From Sarcophilus harrisii (taxonomy: Eukaryota > Chordata > Mammalia > Dasyuromorphia > Dasyuridae), in assembly GCF_902635505.1 (NCBI RefSeq), contig NC_045427.1, forward strand, positions 58,616,539-58,680,538: DNA of 64,000 nucleotides, read 5' to 3'. Position numbers and translations under genes: made by a program. The notes beneath the pieces are model-generated. The model saw nothing but the letters and a program-made list of their open reading frames with translations. It was not told where the DNA came from and made no database searches. This document shows positions 31,867 to 41,687 of the stretch, in pieces (position 1 is the stretch's first letter; each line of letters starts with the position of its first letter).

Positions 31867-34612
31867 TGACTTTTAAAAGAGACTCAAAGAGAGGAGGAGG
31901 AGAGGATAAGGCTTAGAGAATATAATGAGATATTGAGATTGTCTTAAATATGCCAACAAGACAAGTCTGAGAAAACTGACCTGATGATGACTGATAATAG
32001 GAACAAGAATGGGCTTGTTTTAGCTATTCCTGTGAATAATCTGGTTTAGAGTTCCCATCAGTATGGGCATTCTTTTTTAAAAATATCTATTACCTCTTAG
32101 CCTCTCCTACTATCTATTTAACTACTGTGATTAAAATTATTTTATATTTATGATCTATAAATTTACAACTGTTTGGTCTTCTGCATTAGAATGTAGAATC
32201 TTTAGGATCAAATAGAAATTCCACTGCTTCACATTTAAGCTAGCCACAAGGAGGGAATCTTTTTTTCTTTTTAGTGTTCTTACACATTATTCCTCTCCAT
32301 GCAGTCAAAGGTACAGACATACTTTTGCTTCTCACAGACTTCTCCCCTTTGCACTGGCTATCCTCTATGCTTGGAATACTCACTCTCTATTCCTCCTCTT
32401 AGAATCCTTGACTTCCTTCAAGATTTACCTCAAGTGCCACCTTCTCTACAAGGCCTTTCCTGCTTCCCCTAGTCTTAGCATCTTCTTTTTTAAGGTTACC
32501 TTCAGAATGGGATTGATTGGATGAAGTTTTCTCAAGTTTATGAGACTAGGCCTAAGTCATATGATCCCTATTCCCAGCCTTGAACTCTGGGATGCAGAAA
32601 GTTAGTGAAGTTACGTGACCCACAGGAAGCAGACAACATTAGTGACCAGTGGTCAAGGATGGTTATGTCCTTTTAGTCTATTCAATGAAAAGGCTGGGGG
32701 TCTTTTACTTTTTAAATCTTGGCAAGCTGGAAACTGGCCAGGTTCCAGGAGCTGGAATGGCTCCCAGCTGTGTGTTTGGGTCTTTCCCTGCAGGGATTAA
32801 ATAAATGCTTTCTCTTTGTACCTGAAGATGTCTCTGATTAGTTAATTTGGGAAAGGGAGTCTTACACCTGTTCCACACAAGTCCAATTACTCTGTAATGG
32901 AGAAAAGAATGGGATGTGCAATTTCATTGATACATGGAGCTTCTGGATAAGGAAATTTCCTCTAAAACACAGAAAGAGTATGACTTGCTCTGGCTCATTT
33001 TTGGCTTCCAGGATGTTTTCTCCATACACTGCTTTGTGGTCTCCCTCATTAAAATGTAAACTCCTTGAGGTCAGGGACTATTTTTTTTTCTTAGTATCTC
33101 CTATACTTAATACAGAACATGGTAATTAGTAATTTATGTAAATGCAAATTAATTGGATCTCTGCTAAGTGTTGGTGAGGGACTAGTATAGCTCAAAGAAA
33201 CTATGAGCACGAGTTCCCCAAAACTTGTTTCCTTTAGCTGTTCAACAGAGACCCTTCTAGATGCCTTCCAAGGACTTCTTTCTATGATTTTTCTTGGCTT
33301 CCATTTCAATGGCTTGGGTGAAAAAACAAATACTCTGGGGCCAACAACAACAACAACAACAACAAAAGATACCTTTCTCGGGCCCAACAGGTTCTCCCTG
33401 CCTTCTTTTAGTGTTCAGGTCAATGATCAATTTCCCAAGACTCATCCCTTCAGGGAGTGGTTTACTAGAATCCAGGTTCACAATAGAAAAATCTGTTCAT
33501 GTACAGTAAATAACAAAACATAAAATATAGGATCATGGCACCAAAATCTCAAATCCAACATTTTCAAAGACAACTCATTATTTTTAGTTTCTTCCCTTCC
33601 CTTCCTTACATCTTCCTTTTGACTTCTTTAGGTCATCAACAGCACCATCATTCTCCCTTGATTTTGTGGGAGGCCTTAGAATAGTCTTTCATCCCTCTCC
33701 TACCAATCATATTCCTTTCCATTTTCTATTTCCACTTTCCTCATCACCTCAAACCAGAATTCTCAAGACAACTCTCTCCAAAGGGTCTGAATGTTATCTC
33801 TGCTATTTACTATCTTTATGAATATGAGCAAATCACTTCAACTATGAGCTTCAGCTTTCTCGTCTACAAAATGCAGATAATATTTGATGAACCTAACATA
33901 CAGAGATATGGGGAAAAAAGGCTTTGTAAACATTAGAATTAAAAAAGGTGAGCTTAGATTAGTATTAATATTACTTCAAGACTCCATGATGCCTTTCCTG
34001 GTGCCCCCAGCTGGAGCTGATGACCTCTTCTTTGGAAGTCCCACAGCACTTTTTACTTCCCAATGGTACTTATTAATTCTATCTTAAATATTTATATAAT
34101 CTGGATAGATGCTTCCTACTGGATTGGAAATTCCCAGAGGTCAGGGGCTTGGTCTCATTTTTGTAACACCCACATTGTCTAGCACGTGACAAGTGCTCAG
34201 TAAAATCTGTCTAATGAAAAGCAGAAAATCTGTTATAATACTTCATAGTCACACCTGATTATTATTAACATCTTAAGGTCTCAACTTCCTTAAATATAAG
34301 ACTATTTTCAGGATATTTCAAGTTAATCTCAAATTGTACAACCATCATCTTACTGACTCAAAACATTCTAATCATCCACACCGTTTCGGTCCATTTTCCA
34401 ATACACCTGGGCCTGGTCTAATCTAGCCCCAGAACTAAGGGTGGAATGTACCTGCCCCGAGGCCCCTCACCCAAGTGTCCGACTTCTGGCCACCCTCTCC
34501 CCAGGCCAGGCTTCCCCCTCACCAGCCGTATCATCTTCACTATGCCCTTGATGGAGACCAAGAAGCCCCACACAGTCCTCCTCTCCTCGTCGGAGTTAAT
34601 CTGGGATTCCAT
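19903..34612 (-). CDS. CKLF: Chemokine-like factor, MARVEL-domain membrane/secreted protein (complete)
   Basis: Founder of the CKLF/CMTM family; the human protein is a four-helix MARVEL protein with chemotactic, CCR4-binding C-terminal peptides. Seen: four coding exons (30, 53, 32 and 63 codons plus stop), all phase 0, giving 178 residues against 152 in human. Exon 2 matches human at AQAPE-YIVIT and LFWPLL. Exon 3 begins DIINSL with IVSVL-LIPET. Exon 4 has ALIYRKLMFNPSGPY, nearly identical to the human bioactive C27 segment. Helices lie at about residues 27-44, 52-70, 84-105 and 114-130. Odd points: the human CC dipeptide before LADGALIYRK is FT here, and after the shared HEKK the protein continues about 25 residues as a basic Arg/Ser/His tail ending EKDEDL. 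It is head to head with TK2 and in tandem with CMTM1, matching human synteny. Confidence 0.96.
22089..22184 (-). CDS. CKLF: CKLF exon 3
   Basis: Acceptor TGTTTTCAG, donor GTAAGT, 96 nt. It encodes DIINSLMTIVFLMIVSVLSL then IPETKIQIAVAG, aligning without gaps to human exon 3 (third helix and loop). Confidence 0.95.
22340..22500 (+). repeat. MIR
   Basis: GCAAGTCACTTCTCCAAGG, CAGTTT-like block, GGACTGGGGATGAC, ATGAGATCATTGTGAAGG and AAGTGCTTTGC follow MIR order. A second, SINE-like segment lies at 22742-22860. Both lie in CKLF intron 2, close to exon 3. Confidence 0.55.
23186..24115 (+). mobile_element. 5'-truncated L1 3' end with target-site duplication
   Basis: 930 bp of marsupial L1 3' sequence (AAAGAAATGCAAATTAAGAC ... 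TGGGGGAGGGGATGG ... TCAATAAAAAGTTATAG) ends in a poly-A tail. An 18-bp duplication AAGAAATGGGAC(T/G)TTTGT flanks it at 23168-23185 and 24116-24133, with one mismatch. The 130-codon open frame inside is L1 3'-end sequence, not a host gene. It is one of the youngest insertions in the window, in CKLF intron 2. Confidence 0.92.
24730..25480 (+). repeat. Older sense L1 3' fragment, split by a solo LTR
   Basis: GGATGGAGTCAGAGAAACTGG, GGAAGATGTGTATGAA, GAACAATTTATACAAAACTA and TCAATGCAATGATGAGC match the L1 3' region to about 24984. The continuation lies after the LTR (25388-25480). A tRNA-SINE fragment with GCCCCTTTT-side end follows at 25483-25530. Confidence 0.6.
24990..25387 (+). mobile_element. 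Solo LTR of an endogenous retrovirus
   Basis: A 398-bp unit beginning TGTAATGGGCTGAGG and ending GATCTTCACA, flanked by a perfect 5-bp duplication CCAGT (24985-24989, 25388-25392). An AATAAA-like signal (GAGAATAAAGACTG) lies about 70 bp from the end, giving plus orientation. There is no internal region or second LTR, so it is the usual solo-LTR fossil. It lies in CKLF intron 2, antisense to the gene. Confidence 0.85.
25979..26137 (-). CDS. CKLF: CKLF exon 2
   Basis: Acceptor TTTTTTCTTACAG, donor GTAAGT, 159 nt or 53 codons, the same length as human exon 2. It encodes VLIIVALIIYIVAQAPETY, IVITTLEAITVFFFVILYL and LRLDLVLKFLFWPLL: two helices and the conserved FWPLL end. Confidence 0.96.
27092..27471. 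repeat. Copy A of an unidentified ~390-bp direct duplication
   Basis: Nearly identical to copy B at 28118-28500. Homology begins at TATTTCTCTCCCTGCTGAACA and ends at GACAAAGAAGTGCTGAG. Both strands are open over much of it (plus about 110 codons, minus about 123 codons), in both copies. I recognise no protein or repeat family. It follows an old MIR-like segment (26900-27089) in CKLF intron 1. Confidence 0.8.
28118..28500. repeat. Copy B of the ~390-bp direct duplication
   Basis: Same sequence as copy A with a small number of differences; the two are about 1.03 kb apart, start to start. A GC-richer stretch (27990-28117) precedes this copy and is absent before copy A, so B may be the more complete parent. 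The ends are not TG...CA, arguing against LTRs. Confidence 0.8.
28618..28686 (+). repeat. T/C-rich simple repeat
   Basis: TTTCTTTC-type low-complexity run with long T stretches. Confidence 0.9.
29090..29275 (-). repeat. Old hAT-Charlie-like (MER5/MER20-type) fragment
   Basis: AATTTCTAATATGGCAAATAG, CCTCAGTAATAAAATTTTGACAG and AAAGGGGTTCTGAGACCAAA, ending TTTGAGAAATGCT. This matches the terminal part of Charlie-type nonautonomous elements. Possible remains of the other end lie at 26620-26690. Confidence 0.5.
29300..30734. other. CKLF intron 1 sequence without assigned exon
   Basis: Contains a (TG)n run at 29964-29988 and MIR-like DNA at 30250-30400 (TTAAAACTAAGGAAGCTGAGGC). The remainder is unassigned and AT-rich, with no coding signal. 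Confidence 0.6.
30735..31215 (+). repeat. LINE-2/CR1-type fragment
   Basis: CTGTGCAGTCTGGCTTCTGACTCC, a TGTCCTGGGTTTTCTT duplication, TTTCACCTGGTGATCTAATTAG and ATTCCAATCCATCCTCCACATAGATGCCAAAGTGATATTCTAAAGC (in part) follow L2 order. Confidence 0.65.
31817..31864 (+). repeat. (GT)n microsatellite
   Basis: About 24 uninterrupted GT units, the longest dinucleotide run in CKLF intron 1. Confidence 0.98.
32270..34220 (+). repeat. Cluster of LINE-2 3' fragments
   Basis: L2-like pieces at about 32290-32510 (GCTATCCTCTATGCTTGGAATAC, CAAGTGCCACCTTCTC), 33020-33125 (AAATGTAAACTCCTTGAGG) and 33985-34215 (CTGGATTGGAAATTCCCAGAGG, CTAGCACGTGACAAGTGCTCAGTAAA in part). They are separated by unassigned DNA and a (CAA)n run at 33343-33365. 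Confidence 0.55.
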
Positions 34613-35060
34613 GACCCAAGCGAGCACTAGCCAGCTCGGCCAGCTCCCCCTCCTAGGCTTCCTCCGACTCTGCTCCGGGGCACCCCACCCGCTTTTCGCT
34701 TTAGTTAACGGCAATAGCCGCGCGCTGCCCCTCCGTACCCCCCACTCTAAACCGCCGCGTGCCCACCTTTCCCGCCTCAGGACACTGCCTCCCAGAGCCT
34801 CACTGCGCACGCTTACCGCCTAGAGACTCCCGCCTTCCTTGCCTCGTGATGCCGCCGGGAGCTTCAGAACTATGGAGGACCGCTTCCCTGACCTCACTGC
34901 CCACGCGGGCCTGTCTCGAGACTCCCTCAAACCTTTCTCTCCCTGTCTCACTCCCTACGCTAGCGCTTGCTTCCCATGGTCTCGGTCCTGCCTCGTGTTT
35001 TCCTCCAAGTCCTCTTGAGAGCTGTCTCCCCTGTTTCACCACACACTATTGAGGGCTTCC
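34440..35060 (-). promoter_or_regulatory. CKLF: CKLF promoter / GC-rich first-exon region
   Basis: GC- and CpG-rich DNA surrounds exon 1 and extends about 450 bp upstream of the ATG; no convincing TATA box was seen. The GC content ends abruptly near 35050, where antisense L1 starts, so the L1 truncates the island on its upstream side. Confidence 0.6.
34523..34612 (-). CDS. CKLF: CKLF exon 1 (start codon)
   Basis: The ATG at 34612-34610 gives MESQINSDEERRTVWGFLV and then SIKGIVKMIRL before donor GTGAGG; 30 codons, phase 0. Human exon 1 ends SVKGHVKMLRL, supporting both start region and splice site. The in-frame extension upstream lacks an ATG with family similarity. Confidence 0.93.
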
Positions 35061-35089
35061 CGTCGACCATCTTGACCAATTGTTTATTG

Positions 35090-35695
35090 GGAAATAATCC
35101 CGCCCTCATTTAATAGTATTTCATTTCTCCCATAATTCCATATCAAAATAGGGTTTAACGTTCATTTTTGCAAGATTCTGAGGTCCAGTTTTTCTCCCTC
35201 TCTTCTACCTCCCCCCCAAGACAGCAAGCAATCCTATATAGCCTATAACATGTGATCATATTAAGCATATTTCCATATTGGTTTTGTTATGAAAGAAGAA
35301 TCAGATAAAAGGGGAAAGCCACTAGAAAGAAAAATAAAATTTATTTAATGAAAATAGTTTGCTTCAATCTACATTCTGACTGTATAGTTCTTTCTCTGAA
35401 TATGGATTCGCATTTTTCATTCCATGTCTTTTGGAATTGTCTTGGATCAATTGCTGAGAAGAGTTAAATCTATCATAACTGGTATACACAGTATACAATG
35501 TGCTCTTGGTTCTGCTCACTTCACTTTTGTGAAATGAACATCAATTCCTGTAAATCTTTCCAGATTTTCTGAAATCAGCCTGTTTCTCATTTCTTAAAGT
35601 ACAATAGAATTCCATTACATTTATAGACCACAATTTCTTCAGCCATTCCCCGACTGATGGACATTGGGGAATAGCTTTGGTTTGTAGACACTCAC
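35090..35695 (-). repeat. Antisense LINE-1 3' fragment
   Basis: ATTTTTGCAAGATTCTGAGG, CAGCAAGCAATCC, TTATGAAAGAAGAATCAGATAAAAGG, TCTTTTGGAATTGTCTTGGATCA and TTTCTTCAGCCATTCCCCGACTGATGGACAT (in part) are L1 antisense landmarks. It abuts the CKLF first-exon island. Confidence 0.75.
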
Positions 35696-35939
35696 ATACC
35701 TCTGCATATGTTAATTGTTAATATATCTTGGATGGGCTTTTTCCCCCCCAATCATTACAGATTTCACTAATAACACCAGAGACTAAGATGGTACAAAAAG
35801 GCAAGGGAGATTATGTCTCTCATGTATGGGAGGGAATATATTTGCATATTTATAGTTATGTCTTTGGAATTAAATATGCTTTTGTAAAAGCTCCACTGTG
35901 TTACATTTAGAGCTCCTATAACAGCTATTTAAATCACAA

Positions 35940-37330
35940 AGGAATTATTTTATAGAAATAAAAAAAAATAACAGAATTAATTAAATTAATTTGGAGAAAA
36001 AAGGCTTAGATTCTCAAATGAAAAAATTTCAAAAAAAAATCTGAATTCAAGTGGGCTTATCATGAACAAATCTCAAACAATATTACAAATCAATAATCAT
36101 CAGAACTATTTGGTAATTGTTTAAAAAGAGAATTAAATCATCAGGAACAGGATTTATATCATCAAGAATAGAAGACTAGATAAACATGATTCTTGAACAT
36201 AGTAACTCAGTGTTCATTAAACCCAGGAACACAATTGTTCTGTTCAACAACAGCTGCTGGGAAAATGGGAAGACAGTTTAGTAGCTCACTATATTAAAGC
36301 AAATAAAATTCTAAGTTCCAATTTGACTTAAAGATAAGCTTTCATGTCATGTATCTTGTCAAAACTGATTATAAAAAGTATTCTTAAATAAACCAGGCAT
36401 TGAAACAGCCATGAAATATAAAGCAATTTGGTTGTGTAAAATTAAAATCTTTTGCATAAAAAAGCAATTTAGTTAGTATTAAAAGAAAAATACTCTTGAT
36501 TAAGAAAAATTTTTTAACATGCAAATCTCCTGAGGAAGATCTAATAACCAAGATAGAGAGGGAATTGACCCAAGAGCATTCCCAAAAGAAAAACGGTTAT
36601 AGAACATGAGTAATTTTCAAAGAAGAAATGCAAATAATCACCAATCTTATAAAAAAAATTAGTCAAATCACTAATTATAAGAAAAATACAATTTTGAAAA
36701 ACCCTATGATTTTACTTCAAATCTGGTAAATTGGAAAAAAATGATGAAAGAAGTAGTCATTGGCAAGGCTCTGAAAATATAGGCATGCTAATACAGTATG
36801 ATTGGAACTCTAAATTAAGCTAATCATTGTGGAAAACAATGTAAAATTGCTTAAAATCACTAAATTTGATTCACCACTACTAGATATATACCACAAGAAA
36901 GTCAAAACATATATGCTAAAATATTTCTAGTGCTACCAAAGATCTGAAAAAAAAAAAAAGAGCCTATGACTGAGAAATGTCTAAACAAATTGCAGAATGT
37001 GACTATAATGCAATATTATAAAGTAGTGATTATAAGAAATTCAGAGAAATTTGAGATTTTTATGAACTGTTGCAAAAATGAAGTAAGTAGTATCAAGAGA
37101 ACAAGATGCTAAATGAACACAATAATGTAAAGGAAAATAACTTCTAAAAATACAAGAACTTGGGATATTATAAAGAAGGAGGTACTTCAATATGCCCGTC
37201 ATTTCTAAGTTGCTTCCTTAGCCATTACAGAAGAATTTTTATTTAGTTGACATTGGGAATACCTTCCATGGACGTGAAAAACACATATACATCTTTACAT
37301 ATAATTTAACTTGTAGTTCAGTGTAACTGG
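35940..37330 (+). repeat. Degraded sense L1, ORF2 end to 3' region
   Basis: A-rich DNA including GAAGAAATGCAAATAATCACC, TTATAAGAAATTCAGAGAAATTTG and GAAGTAAGTAGTATCAAGAGAACA, all matching older L1 3' sequence with many changes. Confidence 0.55.
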
Positions 37331-37542
37331 TAGTACCAGTTCACCTTCTTTCTACTTCTTTTCTCCATTATTTTCCTTGTTAGTAAACCTTTTTGTATAA
37401 TTGGGAGAAGCTACATTAACCTCTTCTTTTGTGGAGATTCTCTAGACTCAAGAAAAAGGTATATAGAAACTGATAGAACAACTCTTGATGATCTCAGTTG
37501 AGGAAGAAAATTGCTTGTCGCCCCCAATTATCCTCAAGATCT

Positions 37543-38270
37543 CTTTTTCCTTCCTTCCTTCCTTCCCTTCCTTCCTCCCTCCTTCCTTCCCTCCTTCCTT
37601 CCTTCCTTCCTTCCTTCCCTCCCTCCTTCCTTCCTTCCTTCCCTCCTTCCTTCCCTCCCTCCTTCCCTTCCTTCCTTCCCTCCTCCTTCCCTCCCTCCTT
37701 CCCTCCCTTCTTCCCTCCCTCCTTCCCTCCCTCCTCTTCCTCCTTCCCTCCCTCCTTCCCTCCTCCTTCCTTCCCTCCTTCCTTCCCTCATTCCCTCCCT
37801 CCTTCGCCTTCCTCCCTCCTTCCTTCCTTCCCTCCTTCCTTCCCTCCTTCCTTCCCTCCTTCCTCCCTCCTTCCCTCCTTCCTTCCTCCTCCTTCCCTCC
37901 TTCCTTCCCTCCTTCCCTCCTTCCCTCCCTCCTTCCCTCCCTCCCTCCTTCCCTCCCTCCTTCCTTCCTCCCTCCTTCCCTCCCTCCCTCCTTCCCTCCC
38001 TCCTTCCCTCCCTCCTTCCTTCCTTCCTTCCCTCCCTCCTTCCCTCCCTCCTTCCTTCCTTCCTTCCCTCCTTCCTTCCCTCCCTCCCTCCTTCCTTCCT
38101 TCCTTCTTCCTTCCTTCCTTCCTTCCTTCTTTCTTCCTTCCTTCCTTCCTTCCTTCCTTCCTTCCTTCCTTCCTTCCTCTTTTTCTTCCTCCCTCCCTCC
38201 TTCCTTCCTTCCCTTTCTCCCTCCCTCACTCCTTCCCTTCTTCCCTCCCTCCCTTCCTTTGTTCCTTCCT
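37543..38270 (+). repeat. Long (CCTT/CCCT/CCTCCTT)n polypyrimidine tract
   Basis: About 730 bp of almost uninterrupted C/T on the plus strand (purine on minus), with mixed CCTT and CCCTCCTT register. Long open frames in several frames of both strands (up to about 310 codons of Phe/Leu/Pro/Ser or Arg/Glu/Gly/Lys) are artefacts of the repeat. It may form triplex DNA and is likely length-variable. Confidence 0.98.
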
Positions 38271-38984
38271 ACCAGCAGAATCGAAAACCAACACAATAGG
38301 GTAAAAAAAAGTGATGGCTGTGCTTTGGGGGTCTCTCTTTTTTCTTTTTTTAACTCTTCCTCTAAGAAGAGCAAGAGGAAGTTTTCAGTAAAGGAGGTTA
38401 AGATTGACCCAAGGCTTTTGTGACCTGAGCAGCAGGTTCAGGCAGGATGCTGGAGTATTCAGGCCAATGCAGACTGGGAGAATTGGACCCACATCAGCAC
38501 TGCCCAGTACTAATTGAAATCTGGCATCTTGTAAGGTGGGAAGGGAATCCATATTCCTTATTTTGTTTTTAATTTATGAGACTAATATAAATAAAATGGA
38601 TTGCCCTCTCCAGATTCCTTTTCTTTATCAACTTTAGTATATGCTTAGGAGAAAATTTACCCATCAAATAACTTGGAAGAAGATGGATACAACTGACAGG
38701 ACTTTAATGCATTTATTTTGTATTTTATTCCATATCATTAAAAACTATTTGATCATGACACACTAAGTAAGTTTATGTGTAGGAGATAACATTGTAATTA
38801 AATTGTATACATTTTGTATCTTTTTCTGTGCATACATGTTACTTCTCCCAAAACTTGCTCCATGATTCCAAGGAAGTCATTGTCCTCCTTGGGCTTTAGT
38901 TTAGAAGAAAGACTCCTGTCAGGCTGATTTATTGTTGATGTTGAATATTGTATATGCTTTCCAACTTTTTATTTTTTTTCTCAA

Positions 38985-40425
38985 TAAATTGCTTTATTAA
39001 TAATGCCATTTAAAAATAACTTTTTATTTCAAAATATATTCAAAGATAGTTTTCAACATTCATTTTTACAAAACCTTGTGTTGAAAAAATTTTCTCCCTC
39101 CCTTCCCCCACTCACTCAGTTCATGTAAGTCTCTCCAGGCCTTTCTGAAATCATCCTGGTGATCATTTCTTATAGAACAATAATATTCCATAACATTCAT
39201 ATATCATGATTTATTCAGTCATTCTCCAACTGATGGGCATCAACTCAATTTCCAATTCCTTGCCACTACAAAAAGGGCTGCTATAAACATTTTGGCACAT
39301 GTGAGTTTTTTTCCCTTTTTAATGATCTCTTTGGAATACAGTCCCAGATGAGATATTGCTGGATCAAAGGGTATGCACATTTCAATAGACTTTTGGGCAT
39401 AGTTTCAAAATTTTCTCCAGATTGATTGGATCAATTCATAACTTCACCAACTGTCCCAATTTTCCCACATCCCTTCCAACATTTATCATTATCTTTTCCT
39501 GCCAATTTAGCCCATCTGAGGGGTGTGTAGTGGTACCTCAGAGTTGTCTTAATTTGCATTTCTTTTATCAATAGTGATATAGAGCATTTTTTCATATGAC
39601 TAGGAATGGTTTTAATTTCTTCATCTGAAAATTGTCTGTTCATATCCTTTGATCATTTATCAACTGGAGAATGTCTTGTATTCTTATAAATATGAGTCAA
39701 TTCTCTATATATTTGAGAAATGAGGCCTTTATCAGAATTCTTTCCCCATCTTGTCTGCATTGGTTCTGTTTATACAAAACCTTTTTAACTTAATATAATC
39801 AAAATTATCCATTTTGCATTTCATAATGTTCTCTAGTTCTTCTTTGACTATAAATTCCTTTCTTCTCTACAGATGTGTTGGTTCTTCTAATTTGCTTATA
39901 GTATCATGCTTTATGTCCAAATCATAAACCCATTTTGACCTTATCTTGTTAAAGAGTATTAGGTGTTGGTCAGTACCTAATTTCTGCTATACTAGTTTCC
40001 AATTTTGCCAGCAATTTTTGTGAAATAGAAGCTGGGATCTTTGGAGTTACTATAGTGTTTGACTATGTGCCTTATAAACTAACCTATTCCACTAATCAGC
40101 TACCCTGTTTTTTTGTGTTTTTTTTTTTTTCTGAAGCAATTAGGGTTAAGTGACTTGCCCAGGGTCATACAGCTAAGCAGTGTTAAGCGTCTGAGGCCAA
40201 ATTTGAACTCAGGTCCTCCTGACTTCAGGGCTGGTGCTCTATCCACTGCACCACCTAGCTGCCCCAGTCTCTGTTTCTAAGCCAGTACCAAATGATTTTG
40301 ATGACTGCTACTTTATAAAATAGTTTTAGGTCTGGTACAGCTATGATGCCAATATTTTAATAAAAGAATTGTCATTTGGCCATCTTTCTCTTAGGCCAAA
40401 ACCCCAACTTTTTCACTATGTTGAT
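38985..40425 (-). repeat. Antisense LINE-1 3' half, split by a SINE
   Basis: Landmarks: AAAGATAGTTTTCAACATTC, TTTCTTATAGAACAATAATATTCC, AACTGATGGGCATCAACTCAATTTC, GTGTGTAGTGGTACCTCAGAG, TTATCAACTGGAGAATGTC, CATTTTGACCTTATCTTG and CCAGTACCAAATGATTTTGATGACTGC (in part). SINE at 40111-40265. Further L1 pieces at 40740-40980 and 42585-43000. Confidence 0.85.
40111..40265 (-). mobile_element. tRNA-derived SINE (WSINE1-like) nested in L1
   Basis: On the minus strand it starts GGGGCAGCTAGGTGGTGCAG, has box-B-like GAGTTCAAATTTGGCC and ends in an A-rich run. The L1 open structure continues on both sides. Confidence 0.88.
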
Positions 40426-41495
40426 TGATATGCTGATTTCCCTTGTCACTCCCCCCTCTCTCTCAATTTAAAAAATACTTTTTCTTATATGGGTTGTTTT
40501 TCCAAAGGTAGGGAGGGATACTAGGGAAAATTATGAAAGTGCAAAACCCAGGAACAATAATTTATTTTTAAGTGAATAAATTTATCAAATTTAAAATTTT
40601 TTTCTGCTTGTCAGTGTTTCCTTCTGAACATTTTAAATAGTTCAGTGATAACCCTCCCCTCCTTTATTGCCAACACACTAGAGTATAACTAACATCCCAT
40701 GTTTTTTGTTTGTTTTGTCTAGTTTTCCTATTTCCCAAACCCTGCTCTCTCAAAATGCAGGGGAAAAATAACAACCCACAAGTCTCTTAACAAATAATAA
40801 TATTCAAGCAAAATACACTCAAATATTTGTCCTGTCCAAAAATGTATGTTTTATTCTGCACGTTTGGATCATCACCCCTCTGTCAGTAGATAACATCCTT
40901 ATCAAAACTTTAAAGTTCTGGTTGGTTATTGCATTGATTAGAGTTCTTATATTTCACAGATAATTTTCTTTTTCTCTTTTAAAATTTATTTAATTTTCTG
41001 AATTATTCTGAATTTAACCAACATGCATAGTGGAAGAGAAGAAGAGGATTGGGGGGTGGGAGTCAAGATGGCAAAGGGGAAGCATTAGAGTCTGCATTTT
41101 CTTGACAAAGATCTAGAAGACTCGCCAGACCTAATTCTGCTTTGAAAAGTCAAGAAGATTGTATAAGTGTGATAAGAATTTTTGATTTTTTGTTTCCTTT
41201 TATTAGTTTTTATTATTAACATTTATTATGGGGTTAAGGCTACTTCTCCTTTGACTTTTGGTTAATTGAAAACTTGTTTTTTTTTAAATTTCACCTAACT
41301 AAAATCCCACAGATGGAATAATAGTATTAGGGAAAGACTGTTATTCCTCAGATAGAAGCCAAAGGGAAGTTTGACCTTCTCAAAATATATTCTTTGAAAA
41401 AGAATCTCAACTGTCCCCAATTTCTTAGTTATCTTGTTGACATGACAATTCATTCTTCCCCCTTAATCATCCCATTATGATCCCTCTAAAAGATT

Positions 41496-41687
41496 CAGGG
41501 GTCCTCAAACTTTTTAAATAGGGGGCCAGTTCACTGTCCCTCAGACTGTTGGAGGGCCGGACTATAGTAACAACAAAAACTTTGTTTTGTGGGCCTTTAA
41601 ATAAAGAAACTTCATATCCCTGAGTAAGGGGGATAATCGTCCTCAGCTGCTGCATCTGGCCGGCGGGCCATAGTTTGAGGACCCCTG
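41496..41687 (+). mobile_element. hAT-type MITE, copy 1
   Basis: 192 bp with 16-bp-class terminal inverted repeats: CAGGGGTCCTCAAACT at the left and AGTTTGAGGACCCCTG at the right. Copies 2 and 3 (45626 and 56999) share the interior (GGAGGGCCGGACTA, GGGCCTTTAAATAAAG). No clear target duplication remains here. No transposase is encoded. Confidence 0.85.

Noticed and set aside
34418-34823. 125-130-codon open frames around CKLF exon 1
   Set aside because: GC-rich first-exon DNA; only the 30-codon spliced exon has family support, the rest being UTR, intron or antisense shadow.
37448-38423. Overlapping 230-312-codon open frames on both strands
   Set aside because: They are translations of the (CCTT)n tract: only Phe/Leu/Pro/Ser on one strand and Arg/Glu/Gly/Lys on the other, open in several frames at once.
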